Assembly (NCBI GenBank): GCA_944376695.1
Contig: CALWDM010000019.1
Location: 1-42,145, forward strand
Direction: 5' to 3'
Length of the DNA: 42,145 bases
Source: an uncultured Mediterraneibacter sp.
GTDB taxonomy: Bacteria > Bacillota > Clostridia > Lachnospirales > Lachnospiraceae
A program made the translations under genes and the position numbers. Of the stretch, positions 1 to 10,040 are shown piece after piece (position 1 is the stretch's first letter; each line of letters starts with the position of its first letter). The notes under the pieces are model-generated. The model was not told where the DNA came from. It worked only from the letters and a program-made list of their open reading frames with translations, and did no database searches.

Positions 1-1
1 T

Positions 2-43
2 ACACGCGTTTACCAAGCTCAACTTTGGTAAACGCGTGTTTCT
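2..43 (+). terminator. Strong hairpin at the left edge, probable terminator
   Basis: A perfect 15-bp stem (2-16 with 25-39) closes an 8-nt loop and is followed on the plus strand by a T-rich run. This suits a plus-strand or bidirectional terminator. The gene it serves lies outside the window. Confidence 0.55.
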
Positions 44-78
44 TTTGCTTTCTGAAAAATCGGAATTTCCTATAAAGT

Positions 79-130
79 AAAAAAGGACGCCGGCTCCTTC
101 ACGAAAGTATCCGTGAAGCGTCAGACGTCC
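79..130 (-). terminator. Rho-independent terminator of the rpmH-jag operon
   Basis: Read on the minus strand, a long interrupted stem (GGACG 126-130 with 85-89, and CTTCACG 112-118 with 97-103) is followed by a run of six T residues at 79-84. It starts 19 bp after the jag stop codon, so it most likely ends the leftward operon. Confidence 0.75.
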
Positions 131-148
131 TTTCGCTTCCAAATAAAT

Positions 149-952
149 TTATCTTTTCAATGTGACTACTACCTTTCTGTAAGGCTCTTCTCCCTCACTG
201 TGAGTTGTCACAAATGGATCAGACTGCAGCGCAGAATGAATGACCCTTCTCTCATAAGGATTCATCGGTTCAAGCACAACAGGCCGTCTGTTTCTCTTAA
301 CCTTATGCGCGATATTCTTTGCGAGATGTTTCAGCGTTTCTTCTCTTCTGGCACGGTAATTTTCAGTATCCAGCTTTACTCTCACATAATCTGACTGCTG
401 TTTATTTGCGACACGGTTTGCCAGGTACTGGAGAGCGTCAAGAGTCTGTCCTCTTTTTCCGATCAGGATCCCCATATGCTCGCCCTTCATATCCACATAG
501 AGTGCGCCGTCCTCATCAACAGAGGATGCAATCTCAACCTCCATGTCCATTGCTTTTAAAGTATCCTTCAGAAATTGTTCTACTGCTTTTACCGTCTGCT
601 CTTCAACTTTTGCAAGTACCTGTTCTTCTTTTACAGGCTCTTCTTTCTTTTTTATCTCCTCTTTTTCTGCCGAAATCTTTTCTGCTGATATTTTTTCAGG
701 TTTGTCTTCTGCCTGTTTTAAACTTTCTTCTTTTACAGATTTCCTGATGTTTTTAATCTCAGGCTCCTCTGTCTTCTCTTCTTTTTTCCAGGCTTCGATC
801 ACAGCCTGTTTCATTCCTATACCGAGGAATCCCGAGCTTCCCTTTTCGATCACATTATATTCCAGTCTGTCGCTTGTTACCCCGAGCTGGATCAATGCTT
901 CTGTAATCGCATCATCCAGTGTCTTTGCTGATACTCTGATACTACCTTTCAT
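149..952 (-). CDS. jag: Jag/KhpB RNA-binding protein (Jag-N, KH and R3H domains)
   Basis: Cytoplasmic RNA-binding protein of the Jag/KhpB (SpoIIIJ-associated) family, linked in other Firmicutes to cell elongation and small-RNA binding. About 267 residues. The Jag-N domain (about 1-52) carries the motif KGSSGFLGIG. A highly charged Lys/Glu linker (about 55-120) contains a short ISAEK repeat. It is followed by a KH domain with the GKRG loop and a C-terminal R3H domain (NPYERRVIH). An ATG 21 bp upstream is also open, but the ATG at 952 has AGGAAGG at ideal spacing and begins like other Jag proteins. It is the last gene of the operon, 60 bp after yidC, which is its usual partner. Confidence 0.93.
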   Translation of the reverse strand: MKGSIRVSAKTLDDAITEALIQLGVTSDRLEYNVIEKGSSGFLGIGMKQAVIEAWKKEEKTEEPEIKNIRKSVKEESLKQAEDKPEKISAEKISAEKEEIKKKEEPVKEEQVLAKVEEQTVKAVEQFLKDTLKAMDMEVEIASSVDEDGALYVDMKGEHMGILIGKRGQTLDALQYLANRVANKQQSDYVRVKLDTENYRARREETLKHLAKNIAHKVKRNRRPVVLEPMNPYERRVIHSALQSDPFVTTHSEGEEPYRKVVVTLKR

Positions 953-1012
953 CCCGATTCCTTCCTTTCTCATATGCAGTTCTTTCCTTTGACCTGCTCC
1001 TGGACAGACAAC

Positions 1013-2362
1013 TTACTTTTTCTTCGTTTCTTTTGTATTTTCAGCCCTATCTTCTTTATTTTCCTGAATATCCTCTTCCATTTTATATCCGCTGTTATAG
1101 CGCGCCACAAGATTTGCTTTTGAAGTAAGACTTCCGGGTTTCGCACTTTTTGCAAGTTCCTGTGCTTTTTTTATCTTCTCCTCTTTCTCCGGATCAACAG
1201 CAGATTTATTTGAAGCAGAAACGCCTGCATTTCTCGTGCTTTTTGTTGCCATCCTGTTGATTTCTTCCGCTGAAGTCCCTTTTTTCTCCCGCTTTTTCTG
1301 AGCTTTTTTACGGTTCTCTTCTATGATATCTTCCACACTCTTGTTTTTCAGATATTTATTTACCGCAAGCTGCTGTATACTGCGGACTGCCGCACTGGCT
1401 ACCCAGTAAAGACCAAGACCGGCCGGAAGTGTAAAACCGAATACCACAGAGATCAGAGGCATGGTATATGTCATTGTCTTCATGGAACTTACCATCGGAT
1501 TATCAGAATCCTGAAGCATCGCGCCTGACGCCCCCATCTGGGAAAGCTTCACACTGACAAACTGTGTTACACCTGCAAGCACCGGTATAATAACGGCAAG
1601 GATAACACCGATGACTGATGCTGCTGCAAGCGCTTCCTTTAAAAGCTCCCACGGATGAGTACCTATATTGATCCCGAGGAAATTATTCATTCCCGCAAGA
1701 TCAGATACCGTCTTATCGATCGTTCCCTCAAGTCCGGGAATTTTTTCCGCCAGGGCATCCCATGTTGAAGCCTGAAATTTATACAATACAGTTGACAATT
1801 CACTTGGTCTTGTCAGGTCAAACGACCTGATATTCGGTACAACTGACTTTGAAACAGACTCAAGGATTTCCTGATATCCTGACGTAGCCTGAATCTTTTC
1901 CACAAGAGGAAGAAATACATTTCTTACCTTTGTTACATATTCCGGCACATACATAACAACCGGATAAAGTCCGAACAGGATCAGGATCTGCATCAGTGAC
2001 GGCAGACATCCGCTGGACATCTTAACTCCGTATTTGTCATAAAGCAGGTTCATCTCTTCCTGCTGCTTCATCATGGAAGTCTGATCTCTTTTATTTGAGT
2101 ATTTTTTCTGGATCTTCTGCAGTTCAGGCTGCATTACCGCCTGCATTTTGGAAAATTTCTGCTGTTTGATCGTAAGAGGCATCAGGATCGTATATACAAT
2201 GATCGTAAAGATGATGATGCTGATACCGATATTTTCGATTCCCATCAGGCTCAACAGGTTATAAAGACCATTCATGACCTGGCCGAGCAGCCATGCGATC
2301 TGCCTGATGACCGGAAGATCATAGATACCTCCTCCAACAGCTAAAAGCCCGTAAATTTCCAT
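1013..2362 (-). CDS. yidC: YidC/OxaA/SpoIIIJ membrane protein insertase
   Basis: Membrane insertase that helps proteins enter the cytoplasmic membrane, alone or with SecYEG. 449 residues. Hydrophobic segments are visible near residues 15-35, 45-66, 118-138, 238-262 and 290-318, with the conserved MPLTIKQQKFSKMQ cytoplasmic hairpin after the second. The large periplasmic domain of Gram-negative YidC is absent, as expected for a monoderm. The C-terminal tail (from about 335) is long, very basic and Lys/Glu-rich, and could contact ribosomes. AAGGAGG lies 7 nt before the ATG. The gene is 12 bp after yidD in the same operon. Confidence 0.95.
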   Translation of the reverse strand: MEIYGLLAVGGGIYDLPVIRQIAWLLGQVMNGLYNLLSLMGIENIGISIIIFTIIVYTILMPLTIKQQKFSKMQAVMQPELQKIQKKYSNKRDQTSMMKQQEEMNLLYDKYGVKMSSGCLPSLMQILILFGLYPVVMYVPEYVTKVRNVFLPLVEKIQATSGYQEILESVSKSVVPNIRSFDLTRPSELSTVLYKFQASTWDALAEKIPGLEGTIDKTVSDLAGMNNFLGINIGTHPWELLKEALAAASVIGVILAVIIPVLAGVTQFVSVKLSQMGASGAMLQDSDNPMVSSMKTMTYTMPLISVVFGFTLPAGLGLYWVASAAVRSIQQLAVNKYLKNKSVEDIIEENRKKAQKKREKKGTSAEEINRMATKSTRNAGVSASNKSAVDPEKEEKIKKAQELAKSAKPGSLTSKANLVARYNSGYKMEEDIQENKEDRAENTKETKKK

Positions 2363-2374
2363 TACTTGTCCTCC

Positions 2375-2587
2375 TTAAGGTACTGGATCATATCCGCCTT
2401 TTGAAAATGGATTGCAGCGCAGGATCCTCCAGACGGCAAGAGCTCCTCCCTTTAAGGCGCCATACTTTTCAATCGCTTCAAGACCGTACTGTGAACAAGT
2501 CGGATAATACTTACATGTACTGTATCCTTTCAGACCGGACAGATATTTTCTGTAAAAACGAATCATCCATAACAGAAACCGTTTCAT
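2375..2587 (-). CDS. yidD: Membrane protein insertion efficiency factor YidD
   Basis: Small amphipathic protein (70 residues) thought to assist YidC-dependent membrane insertion. It shows the family pattern: an N-terminal FYRKYLSGL region, the cysteine-bearing core [15 protein letters not shown], and the end [17 protein letters not shown] 9 bp upstream is possible, but AAGGGAG is correctly spaced for the ATG at 2587. It lies between rnpA and yidC, which is the classical order. Confidence 0.93.
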   Translation of the reverse strand: MKRFLLWMIRFYRKYLSGLKGYSTCKYYPTCSQYGLEAIEKYGALKGGALAVWRILRCNPFSKGGYDPVP

Positions 2588-2625
2588 CCGCGCCACTCCC
2601 TTTTTCTGACTGTCCCCCGGCAGTC

Positions 2626-2961
2626 TTATTTATATATTTTATGAAGTTTTCCGAGGTGGATAAGCGCGCTCTCAATATCATGGTAATCCTTTCCTTTCGC
2701 GCTTTTCCTGGCTATTACTACAATATCGATTCCACATCGGAAATGCTCTTCGGACAGTCTGTAACTCTCTCTGACAAGCCGCGTCAGACGGTGTCTTACA
2801 ATACTGTTCCCAACTTTTTTACTTACCGAGATCCCCAGCCTGTTTTTCCCCAGCCCGTTCTCTGTAACATACATAACCAGATAACTGTTGGCTAAAGATT
2901 TTCCTTTGTTATAGACTGTCTGAAAATCTCTGTTTTTCTTTAAAGATTCGGAAAATTTCAT
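2626..2961 (-). CDS. rnpA: Ribonuclease P protein component
   Basis: Protein subunit of RNase P, which works with the catalytic RNA to mature tRNA 5' ends. 111 residues, normal length. Seen: [17 protein letters not shown] near the start and the family signature [11 protein letters not shown] in the middle, followed by [10 protein letters not shown]. An upstream in-frame ATG would add a Lys/Glu-rich extension, but AGGAAGAGG directly precedes the ATG at 2961. It lies between rpmH and yidD. The RNA partner rnpB is not in this window. Confidence 0.95.
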   Translation of the reverse strand: MKFSESLKKNRDFQTVYNKGKSLANSYLVMYVTENGLGKNRLGISVSKKVGNSIVRHRLTRLVRESYRLSEEHFRCGIDIVVIARKSAKGKDYHDIESALIHLGKLHKIYK

Positions 2962-3031
2962 TTTTTCCTCTTCCTTTTTCTTCTTTTTAATCAATAATAA
3001 TAAATAGAAGAAAAGGCCACATATATGCGGC

Positions 3032-3166
3032 CTAAGCTGATAACTGTTTTCTTCCTTTTGCTCTTCTGGCAGCTAATACTTTTCTTCCGCCTGGTGTGCT
3101 CATTCTTGCCCTGAAACCATGAACTTTAGATCTTGATCTCTTCTTCGGCTGAAATGTCATCTTCAT
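3032..3166 (-). CDS. rpmH: 50S ribosomal protein L34
   Basis: Large-subunit protein bL34, 44 residues and very basic. It has the canonical sequence pattern [20 protein letters not shown] followed by [22 protein letters not shown]. The reading frame is open for 30 further codons upstream, but GGGAGGTG at proper spacing fixes the start at 3166 and gives the universal L34 length. It is the first gene of the leftward operon and is followed by rnpA after 70 bp. Confidence 0.97.
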   Translation of the reverse strand: MKMTFQPKKRSRSKVHGFRARMSTPGGRKVLAARRAKGRKQLSA

Positions 3167-3264
3167 CTCAATACACCTCCCTTTAACTGCATACTTTATA
3201 ATTAAAGTATATACAATGATCAGCAAATTTTTCTGCGCCTTTTCCCAAAAAGACACTGCTCTTA

Positions 3265-3293
3265 ATTATAGTGAAAAAATACGTATAAGTCAA
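3265..3293 (-). promoter_or_regulatory. Sigma-A type promoter of the rpmH-jag operon
   Basis: On the minus strand TTGACT (3293-3288) and a perfect TATAAT (3270-3265) are separated by 17 bp. It lies about 100 bp before the rpmH start and faces away from oriC. Confidence 0.8.
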
Positions 3294-3299
3294 GCAAAA

Positions 3300-3520
3300 T
3301 CAAGGGTTTAAAAAAATATTTATCGTCATATTTATCAGTCGGACATATCTAAACATTTATCAATACTTATTCACATATTGTGGATAAATCTGAAAAATAA
3401 TGTGGATAGTCTGTGTATAAGTATTAAATAACTGAAAAATAAGATGTAGATAAAAATAATTTTAAGTTATAACGTTTTATTTTTATTGTATTAAAACTGT
3501 TGATAAAGTTATACACATAT
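3300..3520. other. oriC: Chromosomal replication origin, rpmH-dnaA side (DnaA boxes)
   Basis: This AT-rich gap holds DnaA-box-like 9-mers: TTATTCACA 3367-3375, TGTGGATAA 3379-3387 (perfect, reverse orientation), TGTGGATAG 3401-3409, TGTGTATAA 3412-3420, TGTTGATAA 3498-3506 and TTATACACA 3509-3517. A very AT-rich stretch at about 3420-3500 lies between the box groups and could unwind. Genes diverge from here (rpmH minus, dnaA plus). With the second box cluster after dnaA this matches the bipartite origin known in B. subtilis. Which side unwinds cannot be read from sequence alone. Confidence 0.88.
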
Positions 3521-3528
3521 TATTTTCG

Positions 3529-3557
3529 TTGATTCAGCCTGCTTTTTGATGTAAAAT
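3529..3557 (+). promoter_or_regulatory. dnaA promoter
   Basis: TTGATT (3529-3534) and TAAAAT (3552-3557) are separated by 17 bp, with a TG directly before the -10. It begins 12 bp after the DnaA box at 3509-3517, so DnaA autoregulation is plausible. Confidence 0.7.
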
Positions 3558-3626
3558 GTAATGGAGAGATTTTGACTTAATCTCTCTGTTATATTGATTG
3601 GATTATATTGATTGGAGTTACTTTTG

Positions 3627-4997
3627 ATGAACATTGTAGAACAAAACTGGGATCAGATATTAAATAAGATGAAGCTCGAATACTGCTCATCAAACATTTC
3701 TTATAATACATGGATCGCTCCTCTTACGGTGTATGAAGTCAGGGATGACACAGTTTACATCCTTGTAAAACTCCGCGCCAGTCTGGAACATATTGAAGAA
3801 AAATATCTTCTCCCTTTTAAAGTCTGCATTGCAGAAGTAACGGGAATTGAATATGAAGTAGCTTTTGTCACGGACAATCAGACAGTACTTCAGGAAAAGA
3901 AAGAAAATATTATAAAGAAAAACAGGGCTAACGCGGTCTTTGAGAAAGCAAACCTGAATCCAAAATATACATTTGATACTTTTGTAGTCGGAAGCAACAA
4001 CAGCTTTGCACATGCTGCCTCTCTGGCGGTTGCAGAATCACCTGGAGAGGCGTATAATCCCCTGTTTATCTACGGTGGCGTTGGACTTGGAAAAACGCAT
4101 CTTATGCATTCCATCGCCCATTTTATTCTGGAAAACGATTCCTCGAAAAATGTTCTGTATGTTACAAGCGAGACATTTACGAACGAACTGATCGAGGCTC
4201 TGAAAGCAGGTAAGACCGGCAGCGAACTGGCGATGACAAAGTTTCGTGAAAAATACAGAAATAACGACGTACTGCTCATCGATGACATTCAGTTTATTAT
4301 AGGAAAAGAAAGCACACAGGAAGAATTCTTCCATACTTTCAATCATCTTCATGTTTCCGGCAGGCAGATCATTATTTCAAGTGACAAGCCTCCTAAGGAT
4401 ATTGAGACTCTGGAGGCCCGTCTCAGGACCAGATTTGAGTGGGGCCTGATCGCTGATATTTCCTCGCCTGACTATGAGACCAGGATGGCAATCTTAAGAA
4501 AGAAGGAGGAGCTTGACGGTCTGGAACGATATCATATACCGGACGATGTCATGCAGTACATCGCAAATAATATCAAATCCAACATCCGCGAGCTGGAAGG
4601 ATCTCTGAACAAACTGATCGCTCTGTCAAACCTTGAGAATAAACCGATCGATATACCTCTTGCCGCGGAGGCTCTGAAAGATATGATATCGCCGGACGAC
4701 AACAGAGTCGTCACACCGGAACTGATCCTTGATATCGTATCAGAACACTTTAACGTACCCGTCTCTGACCTGAAAGGGAAAAAGAGAAACGCGGAGATCG
4801 TTCTTCCCCGGCAGATCGTGATGTATCTCTGCCGTGTCATGACAGATACCTCCCTGAAAGCGATCGGCGCATTTCTGGGAGGGAAAGATCATGCGTCCGT
4901 CACACACGGAATTAAAAAGATCGAGGCAGAGATACAGACAGATGAAGCTCTTCATAATACAGTCAATATTATTATGAAGAAGATAAATCCACTTTAA
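3627..4997 (+). CDS. dnaA: Chromosomal replication initiator protein DnaA
   Basis: AAA+ ATPase that binds DnaA boxes and opens oriC. 456 residues. Domain I (about 1-80) contains NISYNTWIAPL. After a short linker, the AAA+ core begins near NPKYTFDTFVVGSNN, with Walker A GGVGLGKTHL, Walker B LLIDDIQF and the arginine-bearing RLRTRFEWGL. The C-terminal DNA-binding domain has the signature GGKDHASVTHGIKKI. A TTG 15 bp upstream is open, but GGAG spaced 9 nt before the ATG supports 3627. DnaA boxes occur on both sides of the gene. Confidence 0.97.
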   Translation: MNIVEQNWDQILNKMKLEYCSSNISYNTWIAPLTVYEVRDDTVYILVKLRASLEHIEEKYLLPFKVCIAEVTGIEYEVAFVTDNQTVLQEKKENIIKKNRANAVFEKANLNPKYTFDTFVVGSNNSFAHAASLAVAESPGEAYNPLFIYGGVGLGKTHLMHSIAHFILENDSSKNVLYVTSETFTNELIEALKAGKTGSELAMTKFREKYRNNDVLLIDDIQFIIGKESTQEEFFHTFNHLHVSGRQIIISSDKPPKDIETLEARLRTRFEWGLIADISSPDYETRMAILRKKEELDGLERYHIPDDVMQYIANNIKSNIRELEGSLNKLIALSNLENKPIDIPLAAEALKDMISPDDNRVVTPELILDIVSEHFNVPVSDLKGKKRNAEIVLPRQIVMYLCRVMTDTSLKAIGAFLGGKDHASVTHGIKKIEAEIQTDEALHNTVNIIMKKINPL

Positions 4998-4998
4998 C

Positions 4999-5260
4999 TG
5001 TGGATAACTGTGTGGAAGATTCGTAGAATACGGTGAAAGCAGCGGAGAATAAACTTTCTGCGCATATCCGGCGCAGAAATCTTTTCCCACGCTATCTTCA
5101 TTCCTTCCAGACAAAACCAACATAGTTATTCAAAGGGACAACCCCTTATTTCTAAAGGCTTTGAGACAGTTATTAACTTATCCACAGCCCCTGATAAGAC
5201 GGATACGAAATTGATTTTATATCAAAATACATAAAAGCGCCTTCGAATAAATTTTCCACA
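4999..5260. other. oriC: Second oriC box cluster, dnaA-dnaN gap
   Basis: The 340-bp gap between dnaA and dnaN holds DnaA-box matches TGTGGATAA 4999-5007 (perfect, reverse), TTATCCACA 5178-5186 (perfect, forward) and TTTTCCACA 5252-5260 (one mismatch). An AT-rich stretch at 5200-5235 separates the last two. In B. subtilis the unwinding element lies in this gap. I see no gene in it. Confidence 0.75.
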
Positions 5261-5337
5261 CAGAATGAAATTCCTGCTTCTAAGGAATCTTATTCTTTCT
5301 CTCACAGCGGCGGCAAAAAGGAAAGGAGTTATTTCAC

Positions 5338-6447
5338 ATGAAGATCATATGTACAAAATCAAACCTGTCAAAAGGTGTAAGCATCGTATCAAAAGCGGTA
5401 CCGTCAAAGACTACGATGCCAATACTGGAGTGCATTCTGATCGATGCATCCACAGAGATTATCAAGCTGACTGCAAATGACATGGAACTTGGTATTGAAA
5501 CCTCCATCGATGGAGAAATCATAGAAAGAGGGATCATTGCCCTGAATGCAAAGATTTTTTCAGAAATTGTAAGAAAGCTGCCGGACAGTGAGATCGTGAT
5601 CGAAACTCAGGGTGAGAGTCAGGCTCTTATCACATGTGAAAAGGCAAAATTTAATATTGCGGCTCAGCCTGGAGACGATTTCTCATATCTTCCTGCCGTA
5701 GAGAAGGATGACTTTATAACTGTATCTGAATTTACGCTGAAGGAAGTGATCCGCCAGACGATTTTTTCGATCGCGGACAGCGATACGAATAAAATGATGA
5801 CAGGAGAGCTTTTTGAGATCGATGACAAGATTCTGAAAGTCGTTTCCCTTGACGGGCACAGGATCTCGATCCGAAAGATCGAGCTGAAGGACTCCTACTC
5901 TCCGAAAAAAGTGATCGTACCCGGAAAGACTCTCCAGGAAATCAGCAAAATCATTGGCGGCGAGGCGGAAGCAGACGTGGATATCTCCTTTACAAGGAAT
6001 CATATTGTTTTTGAGTTTGACAGAACTGTCGTTGTATCCAGACTGATCGAAGGAGAATATTTCAGGATCGACCAGATGCTTTCCAGCGATTATGAGACAA
6101 AGGTACGGATCAATAAAAGAGAGCTCCTTGACTGTATCGACCGCGCGACCCTTCTCATCAAAGAAGGCGATAAGAAACCGATCATTATCGATATCAGAGA
6201 TGAATCTATGGAATTTAAGATCAAATCACAGATCGGCTCCATGGATGAAGAAATTATGTGTGTGAAAGAAGGAAAGGATCTGCTGATCGGATTTAATCCC
6301 AAATTTCTGATCGACGCACTGCGTGTGATCGACGATGAAGAAGTGGACCTCTATTTCATGAATGCAAAGGCTCCCTGCTTCATTAAGGATGAGGAGCAGA
6401 GATATATTTATCTGATTCTTCCGGTGAATTTCAACGCGGCAGTATAA
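5338..6447 (+). CDS. dnaN: DNA polymerase III beta subunit (sliding clamp)
   Basis: Ring-shaped processivity clamp that tethers DNA polymerase III and other DNA enzymes. 369 residues, normal length for three repeated clamp domains. Typical stretches include SKAVPSKTTMPILECILI, PGDDFSYLP and the C-terminal end YIYLILPVN, part of the partner-binding pocket region. AAAGGAG precedes the ATG. It follows dnaA in the standard origin order and is followed 27 bp later by the S4-domain gene. Confidence 0.97.
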   Translation: MKIICTKSNLSKGVSIVSKAVPSKTTMPILECILIDASTEIIKLTANDMELGIETSIDGEIIERGIIALNAKIFSEIVRKLPDSEIVIETQGESQALITCEKAKFNIAAQPGDDFSYLPAVEKDDFITVSEFTLKEVIRQTIFSIADSDTNKMMTGELFEIDDKILKVVSLDGHRISIRKIELKDSYSPKKVIVPGKTLQEISKIIGGEAEADVDISFTRNHIVFEFDRTVVVSRLIEGEYFRIDQMLSSDYETKVRINKRELLDCIDRATLLIKEGDKKPIIIDIRDESMEFKIKSQIGSMDEEIMCVKEGKDLLIGFNPKFLIDALRVIDDEEVDLYFMNAKAPCFIKDEEQRYIYLILPVNFNAAV

Positions 6448-6474
6448 GCATATAAAAGTCAAAAAGGAGATAAA

Positions 6475-6687
6475 ATGGAACAGTTTCAGCTAAGGGCCGG
6501 AGAAGATTTTATCAGGCTCGGACAGATTTTAAAGGCAGCCGGTATGGTAGATACCGGAGCTGAGGCAAAGGAAGTCATCCAGGGAGGTATGGTCAGCGTA
6601 AACGCGGAAACAGAAACCCGCAGGGGGAAAAAACTGCACAGCGGAGATATCGTTTCATATGATGGAAAAGAACTCCAGATCATATGA
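6475..6687 (+). CDS. rlbA: S4-domain RNA-binding protein (YaaA/RlbA type)
   Basis: Small RNA-binding protein, 70 residues, almost entirely one S4 domain (FIRLGQILKAAGMVDTGAEA, then VIQGGMVSVNAETETRRGKKL). Its position between dnaN and recF is that of B. subtilis yaaA (rlbA), implicated in ribosome assembly. AAAAAGGAG precedes the ATG. The molecular role in this organism is inferred from family and context. Confidence 0.88.
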   Translation: MEQFQLRAGEDFIRLGQILKAAGMVDTGAEAKEVIQGGMVSVNAETETRRGKKLHSGDIVSYDGKELQII

Positions 6688-6729
6688 CAGATGAGAGATG
6701 GAAAAGAACTTTTCAGATCGGATATTTGG

Positions 6730-6758
6730 TTGAAAAAAAGCCAAAAAAAGTGTAAAAT
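6730..6758 (+). promoter_or_regulatory. Probable promoter upstream of recF
   Basis: TTGAAA (6730-6735) and TAAAAT (6753-6758) with a 17-bp spacer, ending 18 bp before the recF ATG. It could drive recF-gyrB apart from dnaN. Confidence 0.55.
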
Positions 6759-6776
6759 AGATTAGATGGGAAAGCT

Positions 6777-9811
<3,035 letters not shown>

Positions 9812-9830
9812 CGATTTACCAGCGACGGGA

Positions 9831-10018
9831 TCCTAAGATTTGGGAGGAAGAAATCGAGCTCGCTCGAATTTCTTTCTCACAGATCTTAGGAGGGTTGGCA
9901 TTGGAAATGCCAACCCAGTGAAAAAACCGAAGGTTTTTGAACTGGATCCCGGAGCGGAAGCTTTCGGTGATCCCGGAGAAAAATTTTTCCGGGTTTCCGG
10001 AGCCCAGCCGGATATTTA
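9831..10018. repeat. Palindrome-rich intergenic element between gyrB and gyrA
   Basis: At least four nested or consecutive inverted repeats fill this spacer: TCCTAAGAT/ATCTTAGGA (9831-9839 and 9883-9891) enclosing AAGAAATCGAG with its near-complement (9848-9874); GGGTTGGCAT/ATGCCAACCC (9892-9901 and 9907-9916, perfect); AAAAACC/GGTTTTT (9922-9938); and CCCGG...CCGGG around an AAAAATTTTT core (9972-9993). TCCGGAGCCCAGCCGGA follows. The motif GATCCCGGAG occurs twice (about 9944 and 9970). A 65-codon frame crosses it (9840-10037) but its residues are dictated by the palindromes and no ribosome binding site fits, so I read it as a non-coding repeat or structured RNA. Confidence 0.7.
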
Positions 10019-10040
10019 TTTCATAAAAAGGAGATAAACA

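Noticed and set aside
5211-5242. Candidate dnaN promoter (TTGATT...TAAAAG)
   Set aside because: The spacer is only about 15 bp and the -10 is poor, so it is not listed as a feature.
9840-10037. 65-codon plus-strand frame between gyrB and gyrA
   Set aside because: It runs through stacked palindromes, lacks a ribosome binding site and its composition is unlike the neighbours; read as a non-coding element.
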